Assembly (NCBI GenBank): GCA_013399895.1
Contig: VXBA01002668.1
Coordinates: 2,305,474-2,369,473, forward strand
DNA: 64,000 nt
From: Serilophus lunatus
Taxonomy: Eukaryota; Chordata; Aves; Passeriformes; Eurylaimidae
Direction of reading: 5' to 3'
In this document: one piece after another, positions 49,040 through 61,213 of the stretch
Layout of the letters: each line of letters starts with the position of its first letter
How positions within the stretch are numbered: the stretch's first letter is position 1
Translations under genes and position numbers: made by a program
Notes under the pieces: model-generated
Told to the model about the DNA's origin: nothing
Database searches by the model: none
What the model saw: only the letters and a program-made list of their open reading frames with translations

Positions 49040-50265
49040 GTACAGATATCTTTTTGTTTAATTCAGAGAAAATGAGTGCAGTGTGAAAAGGTCCCATAAA
49101 AATATATGAGAGGCATGTTGAATAATTTTAATATTGCAGTGAATAAACTGCTATTAGCACCTACTGGAAAAAGAAACATGGCTTTTGCTTCCATTTCTGA
49201 TACCTCATGGGTATTTTTGTTACATCTTAATTGCCGGGTTTCTGTGAGATTATTCTATACTGAGATGAAAGGTAAAAGTGAAGATATTGCCAAACATCAA
49301 CCAGGATAGTGTACTAAGAACGGAGTGTGTGACCGTAAGTCACATATTAATACAAATATTAAGCCCACATATTTGTGTAAGGAAGCCAAAGTTCTTGGGG
49401 TGGTCAAACCAGCCAGTTCACTTCTAAGATTAGTTTCAGTCCCATTTCAGAAGGTTACCTTCTGGCATTTGATTTTTGCTTTGCCTTTGTTTACCTCCAA
49501 CTCTCCCTGAATGTTTCTGTCTTGTTGTGAGTACTCTCTTTTTGCAAAAACTTTCATTTTCCAACACAGAATATCTGCTGAAGGGAAATGCAAAATAGGA
49601 AAGAGATTTTAAAGATGTAGTGGATGTCTGACAGAGGTGTCTAAAATTTCCCTGTAATAGGAAAGATTATTAGATTTTTCTATTGAATGTAGTTATATTT
49701 TCCTCCTTAGAATAACATGTAGTAGCTGTGTGTAGGTTTTTCCTCTATTAATATGAAACATGAATAATTTCATAGTCACTTCCTACTATGTAACCCTGTA
49801 GAGTAATTTATGTATTTTGTGATCATTCCCTTATCACGTTGCCTGTTTTTAAAATGTAAGTCAATGATCTTTCCTAATGACTATTTTTAGTTTGACAATA
49901 AATGTTCTTATGCAATTAGCATAATTTTTGCAGAGTCTGGTGCATATATAGGGATTATAACCACAGAATTCCCAATTCAGTTTCATTCACATCATCTTAT
50001 CCATCTATTCCTCCTACTCTGCCAGGCTGACCATTGGCAGTATTTGTGTTCACATGGATTGCCATTGTTTTGGAGGTGGTTCAAATGTCGTCTTAAACCA
50101 GGTTTTCTTCTGCTATCTCATGTTTAATATCAGCAGATTTGTACATACAAACCAGTTTTCCTGGTGATGTAATGCATGATGTAGGCAGAACTAATTTCTA
50201 GTAATAGTAAGGGTAGATGGCACTGAGATCCATCTGATTTTAGAGGATTACCTAAATCTTTTCAG
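49040..50265. other. Former DNAH11 intron, exon for TTEVGLAFARLEEG not found
   Basis: The block encoding the residues just before AAA1 in relatives is not recognisable in this interval. Confidence 0.4.
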
Positions 50266-50396
50266 ATCACTTGGCAAAATGCTCTTATTACAATGCTGTT
50301 TGGAGAACTTTCTTGGTTGATCATCAAAAAATCATGGCCATTTACATAGTAGATGTTCATGCTAGAGATGTATCAGCAAGCCTTTGAGCTCAGAAG
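50266..50396 (+). pseudogene. DNAH11: DNAH11 relic exon, start of AAA1, frameshift and TGA
   Basis: AAATCTTTTCAG acceptor and AGAAG|GTGCAT donor. The first frame reads ITWQNALITMLFGELSW. A second frame reads KIMAIYIVDVHARDVSASL, stop (TGA 50385-50387), AQK. It matches dynein ISQLNALITLLIGNLNAGD and KIMTICTIDVHARDVVAKM. The frame change lies near 50310-50325. Confidence 0.87.
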
Positions 50397-51940
50397 GTGC
50401 ATGTTTGAAACAGCTATATTTTGCATGCAGTTTATTCTGCCTTTAGTAATTCTTGGGGTATTCTACTCTCCTTTTAGAGGCACACATGTTCATCTCTAGA
50501 GCAAGTCACTCCTCTCTTGTGGTAACTCTTCGTAAATGCATACAATTGAAACTACTTAAACCAAAGTGTTCACTGTATGTAACTTTGTTCAGGCAAACCT
50601 ATAGTGGCTGACACATGCTGTTTGTTTGAATTAACAAATATTTTCACTGGGTGGGGATTGACACAAGAAAGAATTCTCATTTTTATTGACCTCCTGAGCC
50701 TCAGAAATAATACAGTTTTCTAAGGCAGCAGTAAGATGAGAAGAAACAAAGCTTGAGGAGTAAAATGGAACTCATTCTGTGTCTGCTCCCATGCAGACTG
50801 CATTGTTTGTAAGGAGAGGTCTTGGCTTAAAAAGTGACATGCTCTACTTTAATAGCTCTATTAAAATGATCTCTTATTACACTTCTATCTGTATAAAAGC
50901 ACAAATGCCTCGAGGTGCACCTAATCCTTTATAATTGGTTGTAGTAGTTATTTGTCATTAGTGGCTAGGAGTGAGGTTTGAGGCCTACTGATGACAGCTG
51001 TATCATTTTGATGGGTGGCATTTCTTCCACCTGAATGGCTCCTACCTAGATCATGGCTCAGCAGTGACTTTTTAGGTCACCAGTTCCAGAGCTTTTGGTT
51101 GGCTGTCACAGCTATGCCATAGGTGGGATGATGTCCAGAAACACGGTTTTGCCAACATTTGTGATGCTCAGTTTCAGTCCTTTTGTGAGTACTTGGAAAA
51201 TACCCCTTGGCTAGTTCTTACAACTTTGACTGACAAATAATGACTGTAATAAAAATAGTTATTTCAGTGAATAAAAAATTAAATGTTTCTTAGAAGTTCA
51301 GTGTTCTTTCCTAACTCATATGTAATACAAAATGTCTTTGAGCATGTGCATGCATGTAGATGTGCACAGTTAAGTTATGGTATGATTTTAATGGCCATTA
51401 CACTTAAAATAACTGAAATATTTTTTGCATATCTTAATGTATATATTCTATGTCTAGTCAGAAGGGGAACTGAGTGGATCTTGGCCACAGTTAATCTGGA
51501 GTTTTCAGAAATGGTTTTTTTGATGGTTTGTGTGTTGAAGTCAAGTCCAAACCAGCAGGGTTTTTTCACACCACATAAAATGGAACTTTTTTTCCCCTGT
51601 AAATGTTTTGGGTCCAGTATGGAATTTCTCATTAAACTAAGTGATTCAAAAGGATACACCCAGACATCCTGGCTGGTTTAGTGCTTTTGACCTTCAGTTG
51701 TGTGGGGCTAATTCTGAGTCTCAAGTTCTTGAAATAGGCAAAACAACAAGTACGGTTTCCTGTTTTCTGTCCTGTGTGACCACTGATAGGATGTTCCTTC
51801 TTGCTAAAAAAGTGTTGTAATTGTTTTTCTAAAATAAGCATTTTCCAAGTAGTACCATGCCATGATTTTACTTGAATGAGGTACATCTGTGGTTTAGGAC
51901 ATTAAATTTTAATGAGAAAGTCTTGGAATAAATCGCCCAT
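50397..51940. other. Former DNAH11 intron, following AAA1 exon not found
   Basis: The exon containing QSQLRHRWDEE in relatives is not recognised. The 132-codon frame at 51283-51681 lacks any known domain. Confidence 0.4.
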
Positions 51941-53314
51941 TGTGGGGGTTTGAGGGGCTTCGGGTCTTGGGGGTGGGCTTGCAGGGGTCCTTGGGCTTTG
52001 GGGGAAGAGAAGGTGTGTAAGAAGGGCCCGCTTACCTGTCTGTGTAAAATCCTGTTTTCCCTGAGGGACGGCTCTCACTCCTGCTCGCTCTCCCCAGAGC
52101 CGGGGGAGGGTGGGATGCTGTTCTTGGTGTGGGCTGCTCCCCCGTTCCCTCCTGTTTCCCGGGGCTGAGCTGGGACCGGAGACAGCCATCACTCCTGCCT
52201 GCTCTCCCCCTCGGGGGCCGGAGGCAGAAGCAGCCGGTGCTGATCCATCCCCACGCGATGGGGAGACAGCCGCGGTGCTGATTCACACCCACCAGCGTGC
52301 AGCCCCAGGGCCATCTCGCACCACTCATGGTGGCCCCCGGTCCCGGGACAGGCAGCGGCTGTGGGAGAGCAGCCCACAGGGTGTGCCCGTGGGCGGTGGT
52401 GGGGTGGCGCGGTGAGGTGTGGTCCCGGCAGCTCCCGGCTTGCAGGCAGAGACACGCTGTGGGTGCCAGCACTGGACCCTTGGCGCAGCCGCGGCCGGAA
52501 GCATGAGCGTGGCCGCTGCGCGTGGACAGCAGCAGGGGTCCAGCGGCACTGTACTGGCGAGGGCCGCGCAGAGGGGCGGCAGTCACTCCGGGGCGTCACG
52601 AAGTGCCTGCGGCCATGGAAATAAAGATGGCGCCTCAAGCCCTGGGCACATGGTCTTCGGCGGGAACCGCCATCGTGCCTGGAGTGAAAACGCTGGAAAA
52701 GAAGCAGGGCTTGGGACCACTCGCCGATGGGGAGACAGCTTAGCCAGGAAGAAGACAGCAAGACTTGTGCGAGACCTAGAGGGCTTAAAAAGCTGAGCAC
52801 AGAAGCCCTCCCTCTCTTCGGATTTTGGTCCAGGGACAAAGCACACAGCTCCTCTCCTCCCTTGTCTAAGACCCTGCAAGTGACTCCACCCATTCCCCTC
52901 GGCCCCGAAGTGACTTCCAGCTTGAAAGCAAGTAGCCGCCTCCCGAAGGTATTGTAGGAGGGGGTCACTTTTCACTTCTTCTTGTGTTTTGCAGGAAACC
53001 TCAAGGGCTGGGAGTGACACCAGCAGAGAGGGAGGGAGAGAGACAGCTTCCCTCCCCCTCCCCCTGTTTTCTCAGCCAGTCACCTAGCTGAGAAAGCAGT
53101 TCCCTTTTTGACTTTGTCTCTTTTTTCCCTTTTGTGTTTTCTGCATGTCGAGTGTTTCTCTGTGTAAATTTTGGGGTCTCTGTGGGTTGTCCCTTCTTCC
53201 CTATTTTAAACCCACTGTAATAAACTATTCTCTTGCTGCCAACTTTGTTCAGTTTTCCATCATCTTTATTGTGCGTGCCCCGTAGATGATAAAAAAGTGG
53301 TTCAAACCACCACA
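51941..53314 (+). mobile_element. Solo LTR (endogenous retrovirus), about 1.4 kb, + strand
   Basis: Same family as 31587-32988, in opposite orientation. It starts TGTGGGGGTTTGAGG and ends AAACCACCACA. Flanks CCCAT (51936-51940) and ACCAT (53315-53319) form a 5-bp target duplication with one mismatch. The TATA-like GGCTTAAAAAGCTGAG lies at 52783-52798 and AATAAA at 53219-53224. The GC-rich centre (52.1-52.6 kb) produces many overlapping frames on both strands, none of them genes. No gag, pol or env remains, so it is a solo LTR. Confidence 0.88.
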
Positions 53315-53369
53315 ACCATGAAATGTAAGGTTGAAGGAAAAAAAAAAAAACAACCCCTTTCTGATGTTG

Positions 53370-53564
53370 TAAAACTTCATTGCAATGCAAACAATCGCTC
53401 TTCTTATGTTAAGATGTTATACTACTCTAACCCAAGCTCTCCAGATTACTGGTTCTTCTGTAGAACCAGCTGGCACAGGTCTGACATACACCAGTGAAGA
53501 TTTAAGGCTGTGCTCTTGGTATGATAGTGTTCATCTTCAGCTATTCAGAAGCATGGATGATAAG
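53370..53564 (+). pseudogene. DNAH11: DNAH11 relic exon, AAA1 P-loop with lysine lost
   Basis: Reads LRCYTTLTQALQI, then GSSVEPAGTGLTYTSEDLRL, and ends LFRSMDDK|GTGAGA. It matches dynein DRCYITLTQSLHL, GPAGTGKTETTKDLG and SEQMDYK. The Walker A motif GTGKT reads GTGLT: the ATP-binding lysine needed for motor activity is leucine. One or two residues before the motif are also missing. The frame is open. The LTR ends at 53314, about 55 bases upstream, and no acceptor is evident between them. Confidence 0.85.
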
Positions 53565-53689
53565 GTGAGATGTGTTGCTAAGCAGTATGGAGATTGTCGT
53601 TTAACTTCTTTTTCATGTGAATTACATGTGAAACTGTTGCTTTCAAGAAAAAGATGTTAAATCTTTCACTTTTGATTTTATTCTATAAA

Positions 53690-53830
53690 AATCTATTAAT
53701 ATCTATAAAGATTTGGTCCAGGCAGGAACTTGGGAGTGCTTTGATGACTTCAGTTGAACCTTAGTAGTTCAGTCAGTGATGGAAGTGCAATTAAACTTAT
53801 CCACAATGCAATTAGGAACAAGAAAAAGAA
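53690..53830 (+). pseudogene. DNAH11: DNAH11 relic exon, AAA1 Walker B, TGA and frameshift
   Basis: Reads NIYKDLVQAGTWECFDDFS, stop, TLVVQSVMEVQ, then in a shifted frame IKLIHNAIRNKKKK and the donor GTGAGC. It matches dynein NIYKGLAQTGAWGCFDEFNR and VQDAIRAKKK. Walker B CFDEF reads CFDDF and TGA (53755-53757) replaces the conserved arginine (CGA to TGA). The acceptor AG seems lost (TCTATAAAAATC). Confidence 0.87.
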
Positions 53831-54508
53831 GTGAGCATTTCAGCAGAGCTTCTTTATTATCCTTTGCAAGCTATGAATACTGAACCAGTACAGTAATACC
53901 TTTTTCCAAAATTCTTCTGAAACCCTTTGTAAATGAGGAAGTAGATGAAAACACTAAATCACATTAAAATTACTTTCTCTTCAAAATGTAGCAACAAATG
54001 TTGAGTGAAATCCTAGTCCTCCAGGATTCCAATTAAAGCATTGCTATTGAAACTCTGGTGCTGTTCATGTCCCACCATGTGAGATCATGGCATCATATGA
54101 GTGAGAAGTTTGACAGTATTTAACTTTGCAAGAAGTCTCAGTGGTTCCAGGGTTTTCCAGCACTTTTGATATGCCTCATGTTTGCACTGTCTCATGTTAT
54201 CTTTTCTCTGCTTTCTTTACCCAATGCTGTCTCCTGGCCTTTTCAAACACACATCTCTCCCAGTCTCATTTACTCAATGTGTTTCAAAAGATAATTCTCC
54301 CTATAGACACACTTCACACATATGCACTCTTTTTGGCTCTAGCAGTGCAGTCTTTTCCTTCCAAATTCAGGGCTGGCCAGAAGCCACAGGTTACTAAAAA
54401 CTGGTGCCTACCAGTGAAACACCTCTGTTTGCTAAGCTCTAGTAAACTTTCCTTTTTTGTAGGTATTATCTTTCTTTTAGCACTTCTTTTGTGTTCTGCT
54501 TTTAACAG
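53831..54508. other. Former DNAH11 intron
   Basis: The 172-codon frame starting at 54126 runs through this intron into the next exon relic by chance. It has no domain of its own. Confidence 0.5.
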
Positions 54509-54617
54509 ACTTGTATTTCTTGGTGAAAACATTACATTGAATCTGCAGTTGGATTACTACAATCTCTGGATGTGCAGGTCAGACAGAACTCCCTGGAAAC
54601 CTCAAAGCTCTGCTCAG
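54509..54617 (+). pseudogene. DNAH11: DNAH11 relic exon, AAA1, frameshift and GC at donor
   Basis: TTTTAACAG acceptor. Together with the previous exon's two trailing bases it reads KLVFLGENI. After a one-base shift near 54550 it reads ISGCAGQTELPGNLKALL, matching dynein NPGYAGRTELPENLKALFR. The phase-correct exon end is CTCAG|GCAGGT, a GC instead of a GT donor. A cryptic CAG|GTATGC lies four bases later. Confidence 0.85.
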
Positions 54618-57600
54618 GCAGGTATGCTTCATATAATTTCATAGTATACTAGAATATTGAGTCCACACTTAGAGTACCTATCCCGCCTAGTGTAGCTTGC
54701 CCTGGTTTGCAATGAAGTATAATTTCTGTTTGCTGCAGAATTTCTGTAAAAAAAAAAAAAAAACAAACCAACAAACAAACAGTATTCAAGTTGTGCCTGC
54801 CTCTACACTGTAATGGCAAAGGAAGTTGCATGTCTATCTTGCTAGTTTGGGTTTTGTGTTTTGTGTTTTTTTTTTAAATCTATGTCAAATTTTAGAGATA
54901 CTTGCGAACACATAAGATGTACCTAAATATGTGCAAGAATATTCACTGTTTTGTGGTAAATAGGAATACTCGTTGCTTACTTAATAAAATGATTGTTTGA
55001 AAACTGTCTAGTATCACGTTCTTGCATGGGTGTAGGCATGAAAGCATTCATGGATGTTTCAAAACTACCAGCTGAAAAGGAAGTTGCATACTCTTAACTA
55101 GAAAGATATTGAATGTGTAATTGTTGAGAAGCTGTGAAAAATGCGGTGCACACCAAAAACATTCCTATGCTTTCAGACACTGTAGGGAAGCCCATTATCT
55201 TTTTTTAAAGTGCGTGTTTATGCTTTGTATCTTAACACTAATGTTTTGAGGAAGCAAATTTTGAATTTAAAAGATCTGACTTCATTTTGTGTGCTGTGCT
55301 CAATGAGTTTATATCCAAATGATGTTTCTGAGAATGAATTAATTCACCAAGCAGTTGCTTGAGCATGATGGGTAGTAAAACAGTGACAATTTCTTCCAAA
55401 AAACTGTTGGAGCTGTGCTTTGAACTATATGGTATTGTTCTTTGATATAAATGGTTTAGGCCTTGCTTAAAAAGGAGTTTTTTCTTGGATATTGATGTAA
55501 GAGTTGTCATCTGGCTCTTATATTGACACTTTTCACTAATTTAATCAAGACTTGAGAAAAAAATGATTCTGTGATTTAATTTCTCAACATTGAAGTTCAG
55601 TGGAGCACTGTCAGGTTTTCTGAAGAGGTACAAGTATGCACGTGCTAGCTGCACAGTAAAGGTCTTTGTTTTTTAAAAGATAGGGCAGAACAAAGCATCA
55701 CTGCTTGTGTGAGCAAGTTGACTTTCTTCTGTATTATAAGTTCATGCAGATCTTGATTTGATTTATTTTTTCTGCTTTAGCCATGGAATGAATTCTTGAC
55801 ACTATACTCCTTATGTGTCTTTCTGCAGCAAAAGCATGAATCTGCTAAAGTTAGAAAGCTGTTTACTCAGGCACTTATCCTTTCACCAGCCAAACATCCT
55901 GCTTCAGGTGGCAGGACTGGGAGCATCAGTAGCAATTAGTTTTCTTGTTCCTTGAACCCAAATTACACTCACTTGTAACAAGCAGTAAGTAATATCAATT
56001 TGCAACGAGGAATTTAGGACTTGAATTCATGTGCCTCTCCCAACACTGTCGCTGAGTAGGATACTATAGTTTAGTCTTAGCAAACATTGGAAGGAGACCC
56101 TGAGAGATACATGGTGCTTCCTTATAAATGGTGGCGATGGAGTGATTTCCATATTTCCAATATTTCACAACTTAATGAGAAGGCTTGGTAATGCAATAGT
56201 TAATTGCTATCTAGGAACTCTTCAAGGCCAAGCAGTATTGGTTTTAAACCAAAGAAACAGGAGTAAAAAGCCTCTCAACTCAGACTACTGTACAAAAGGG
56301 CACAGGGTGACAGGGATCCCATCAACCTGTGTCTGTCCTGTGTGGCTGCCGCCCTTCCTGCATTCAGAGTCAGCTGCCTAGGTGGCCACATACTCCACAT
56401 TCAGCTGGATGTGATATTTGACAAGAAAGCAGTAAGGTTCATTCTCTGTCTCTGCCAAGTGTTTCATCTCTCAGTGGAATACCAGAGGATGGAAAATGCA
56501 TGTGAATTTTTTTTATTACTTGTCTATGTTATTTTTCAGTTGTTGTTCTTTTTATTTAGGAGGAAAAGGGCCAGAAACATGCAATAATGTTACTTGAGAT
56601 CTCTACTGAAAGATAAATCATTGCTTTCTATTATGGTTTCTTTGGTTTTCGTTTGGGGTTTGGGGATTGGATTTTGGGCAGGTTTTTTTGTTTTGTTTTT
56701 AATTTTCAAAATCTACACGGTGCATAGAGCTGAAGTCTTACCTCTACTTAGTTTTCAGAAAAAATAAGATATATAAAAACCTTTGGAATTTTTATATGAA
56801 CTACAGCATTTGAGACTCAGAAATTCAGCCCTGTAGCTGATGTCAGTAACAGCTCTTACCTATTGTAGAATGCATAGGAAAGGCAGGAGGTAACTGGTAA
56901 AGCATTAACTCCACATATTTGTCACTTAATAAAATCTCACAAAAGAGTACAATTCCATATGTCTTCTCTATCCTGATATTTGTTGTGTAAGTAGTTACTG
57001 TATTTGCAAGAAGTGTAATGGTTATGGTAGGTAGAAGAGCATATCGTTCTTTATAATTGACTGCAATGCATGTAGCAGCCCTAATTTGCATTTATGAAGA
57101 AATGCCTCTTAGGGAATAGTTTACATAAAAATTATTTTAGAGGTTAAAAGAGGTTTAAAGAGGTTCTTACTCTTTCCAGATGATGTTATTGATTTCTGTC
57201 AGAAATATGCTGCTGAACTAATTGACCAGTCTTAATTTTGTCATATTTAAATATGAATGGGGAACAAAAAACTGTTTGCTTTGTCAGTAGTAAGAAAGTT
57301 CTCTGAGGGACAAATTTATGGGTTTGTACCTGGCATGTACATAAAACTAAAGTTTTCTTCTTTGCTACTATGTTACTTAAGTAGCATTCTTACAATGACA
57401 TTGTTTAGCAATAACATTAATATTTTGTGTTAATTTTGAAATGATATTTAATGAGATTTTTCTCATTTGTTACATTAAAATGTCTATGGTTTTGTTCTAA
57501 AAGTGTGGATGGGAGGTTATATTTAAAAAAGAATTGGCGAAACCTCTAAAGGTAAGAATGACCTCATTATGAAAACATTAAAGCCCTCTAAAAAATTAAG

Positions 57601-57994
57601 TTCTTTAAAAAATGATGGCATTTTAGCAATGGTAGGGTGTGGCACTTCCAGACCCTATACAGCTTCTGGCTGTGGCCTTCAGTTGGTGGTGGTAAGTGGC
57701 ACCACTGCAGACTGTGCCTGCTCTAAGTGTCATCAGTGCCTGTCTCTGTTTTTTCTGGACTGACTCCTCTGTGTGCAGCAGTGTTACTGAATGCTAACAA
57801 TCAAGAGTGCCTAATTAGCTTGTTTGGCTTTGAAGTAAGGTCCTTGTTAGCTTTGACTGGCGCTTTAAATTGTGACTCTCTTGAGCTCTGTTTCTAAAAA
57901 TGTTTGCACACATCAGACATTTAAGTGACTTATTCTTACCACGTTTAAATAGTGATCTGTGTATTTGGATTATGGGGTTTGTTTTCTTTCCTAG
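54618..57994. other. Former DNAH11 intron
   Basis: A-run near 54749-54764 followed by CAAA repeats, and a G/T-rich tract at about 56636-56702. No exon is expected here by protein order, and none is seen. Confidence 0.5.
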
Positions 57995-58110
57995 AACCTG
58001 TGCCATGGTTGTCCCTGACATTGAACTGATCTCTGAAATTATGTTGGTTGCTGTGGGGTTTATTAATGCATGTCTGTTAGCTAGGAAGTTTTTCACCTTG
58101 TGATGTTCCT
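57995..58110 (+). pseudogene. DNAH11: DNAH11 relic exon, AAA1 C-terminal part, TGA
   Basis: TTTCTTTCCTAG acceptor. Reads TCAMVVPDIELISEIMLVAV then GFINACLLARKFFTL, stop (TGA 58101-58103), a near-perfect match to dynein PCAMVVPDFELICEIMLVAE and LLARKFITLY. It is one of the most conserved pieces. The exact 3' end is unclear. Confidence 0.9.
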
Positions 58111-61100
58111 GAACAGTTGAGGGTCTCTTTGGGCTTCCAGGTTTTATACATGTCAATTAACACATACTCCATACCAATACAGCTGGATGTTGTATAGTAA
58201 TAGGAGAGATTTATGTATGTAGTCTTATCTTTTGTTTTGAATACACTTTAAATCACATGTCCATCCTTAATAAATTAATAAATTAATTAATAAATTGTCA
58301 GATGTGAATTTGAAAGAAAGTGTCCTTTCCTATGATCTTGGGAATTTTTGTAGTGCATTGATTTTGTATTGAATAGTTGTGTATCACCAGGTCCTAATTG
58401 AGATGACTGACTACATTGGGCTGCTGTGTAATACCCATATTAGAAAGATAACTGTCTTTTGGAGAAGTGAATAGTAGAGTAGGAATTATTCTGAAAAACA
58501 GACAGCATATTCTACTTTGATGAACACTATTTTGTTTTACTGGGAACACTTTTCCCAGTAAATACAGTGGAGGACTATTTGAAAAAGTGGGGGATGGAGG
58601 GTAGAAAGGAGGAAGCATTTCTAACTAATTTAATTATTATAGTAGAAAGAATTCATATTCAGAAATATTATCTTAAAAATCTAAGATTTAAAATAATATA
58701 ATTTCTTCCCTGTATGTATGCTGGTTTAGTAGTTTTGAACTGTATAATTTTTCACAAGACATTCTTAATATTCAGTTTATCAGTGGAATAAGAACTTGGA
58801 GAACTCTTAAATGCAAATAGCAGGCAAGGCCATTATGATATCAAAAGCAATTTTATTGTCACACCTGCATAATTTTGAAATTATCTCTAAATATCCTGAA
58901 GATTTCCTGACACATTCTTGCAGTTTTCTAGAGATAATGAAATTAAACCATGCGTATCTTAAAATAATTAGTATTGTTTGCTTCACTCGAACAAGGATTC
59001 CTCAAGTCTAATGATTACTTTATCCTGGAGGTACTTTCTGAATTAAGAAAAGTAGTTTATACCATTCATTGTCACTTCAGTATTGATCATAGCATTAATA
59101 ATAGCATTAATGTTTGAAGCAAAAGCTAGAATGTTCTTGTTTATTTACTTTTTAAATCTTATTTTTTTTTACTTTGAATGGAAATGGGAGAAATCAAATA
59201 CCTTTGACAAAAATTCTGCGTTGTTAGGAAAAATATGCAACAGTTCAGAGAATTCTGAAAATATTGGCCCAATGTTGGGACTTTTAGAACTTTAAACATA
59301 CCTTTGGAGCACTAGCCTATGAAAAGAGGTGCAGAACAGAATTATCGAGGTTTTCGTGCTTATGCAGTGAAGGAACGAACTTCTGGTCCTGTCATGCCAT
59401 GGCAAATAACCTGGGCGTCTTAAAGTCCTTGTGCACTGGGTAATCCACACACTGCGCTGCTGTTAACATGCATAGCCTGCACTTTTCCAACCCAAGAGAC
59501 AGCAAACAAATTTTGGGGAAAAAAAATCTTATCTCAATCTAACCAAAAGTTCATTAAGTACAGTATATTCCTAAATTTCCTAGTTTCATTATCTATGTTT
59601 AATTTCTTTACCTAGATGTACCATTTCTAAAATGTGGAGACTCAGTTTCAGTGCATGTAATTGGCATCCTTGTTGCCTTAGAAGAGAAATTTTTTTTACT
59701 CATCATGAATTGTCCTGAATATAAAAAATACTGTTTGTTCTTTATCATATTTTCAGTGGGTTTGATTCACACTTACAGAGTTATTATAGTCATGGAAGTG
59801 GATAGAGACATCTACCAACTTTAAAAATGGTATATTGTGTAGTATATTTTAAAGTTGTAAATTTGCTCTGAGTTTTGGTTTGGTTTAGTGATTTGGGGTT
59901 TGGTCGTTTGTGTGTGTATGTGTGTGCACTGACTAGGCTGGATTTGTGTTCAGTTCCTAGATGTGGTTGCAGCAAATGTTCTCAAACCCTACCCAACTGG
60001 TAGCCAGTTTAGGTGCTGACAGTGGGATAGATGCAGCCTCAGATAGATTTTTTTTTTTTTTTTTCAAATTGAGGGAAAGATAGTGTGCATGCATGAAGGA
60101 AACTGTGAACCAGCTCTAGTGGTGTGAGGCATGCTGATGTAATGGGATTATAGCTTCAGCAGCGCAAAGGTCAGAAAGGAGCTGATTGTCCACATACTTA
60201 GTCAGCTCTTTGGGATAGTGAGCAGCTACCATGAGTTAGCCATCTGGCTTACTTGAGCTGTAAGAACCCCTCAGGTGTTGGCGTAGTCTTAAATTTAGAG
60301 AGCTGTATGGTAGACTTCTTCAAAACTGACCGTTGAAATACTCCAGTCATTCGAGGTGCTGTTCAAATTGTTTAAATTTACAGAATGATTCAAAGTCCTT
60401 CTCTTTCTTCTTCTATGTTACATGGGAAGGAGAGAGAGAGTGATTAGAGGGACTGCAATGCACATGCAATGATGGAAAGAGTTGTGCCTTCTGCACAGTG
60501 TGTCTGCCTTCCCAGTGGTGGGGCTTAGGGGAGGATACAGGCTTGTTCTCTGCCCTTCACTTACCAAACATTTCTGTGCTTTCCCTCTAGGCTGAGTACC
60601 TATCTGTTCCTTTGTTCCTTTAGCTTTGGTGTTGGAGCTGGTTGCAAATATGTTGATAGACTGTCCAATCTCACCTTTTGGAAGCAAAAAAAGCATTGCT
60701 AACTTCAAGTCGAAGTTATAGAACTTTGGCAGCCATTTTTTGCTTTCCTTATTTCATAATGAAGATACAGTTGCAATGAATACAATAATTCTTGATGATG
60801 CAAATGGTGCCATGTAAGAATAGGGAACAAACTGATGGAATACTGAAGATTAAATAGCTTCACATTTCACCTATTTTACTTTTTTCTTTAGTAGAACTGT
60901 AACGCTGGCCTAAGGCAAGTGTTATAAATGTGTAATTTTATTCTGTGTGTAGATTGATTGTTTTTTTCATAAAAACTGCCATTTAGTTTTATTTCCTGTT
61001 AATAGCAGTTATGAATGACAAATTCGGGATATCAAGTTTTGGTAATTGCTAGGTCCCCGAAACATGAAGACAAGAACAGACCTGAAGATCAGGCAAAATC

Positions 61101-61213
61101 TTCACTTAAAAGCATCTAGAATAGGAGCTATTTCTGGTGGTTTGCCTTTGAATAAAAAAAAGTCTTAAAAAGAGAGTGATTTAATTCTCCTGCAATTTAC
61201 TGTCCTTTTCCAG
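58111..61213. other. Former DNAH11 intron(s), one expected exon not firmly found
   Basis: Contains an AT-rich tandem (TAATAAAT-like units, about 58268-58297) and a T-run near 60049-60064. The exon with DHYDWGLRAIKSVLVVAG should lie here. A weak remnant around 59413-59440 was not accepted. Confidence 0.4.

Noticed and set aside
51950..53020. Frames up to 259 codons on both strands
   Set aside because: They lie inside the + strand LTR. The open frames are due to GC content and are not shared in phase with the other LTR copy.
54126..54644. 172-codon + strand frame
   Set aside because: It crosses an intron and the acceptor of a dynein relic exon. Only its last part overlaps real dynein homology, and that in the wrong frame after the shift.
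57505..57590. Possible dynein block ENIKAL near 57570 (resembling PENLKALF)
   Set aside because: The true counterpart with TELPGNLKALL is at 54509-54617 with correct phase and acceptor. The 57.5 kb similarity is short and out of order.
59400..59460. Candidate remnant of the dynein block WGLRAIKSVLVVAG
   Set aside because: Only LGVLKSL-like similarity in a broken frame without splice sites. The expected exon may be lost.
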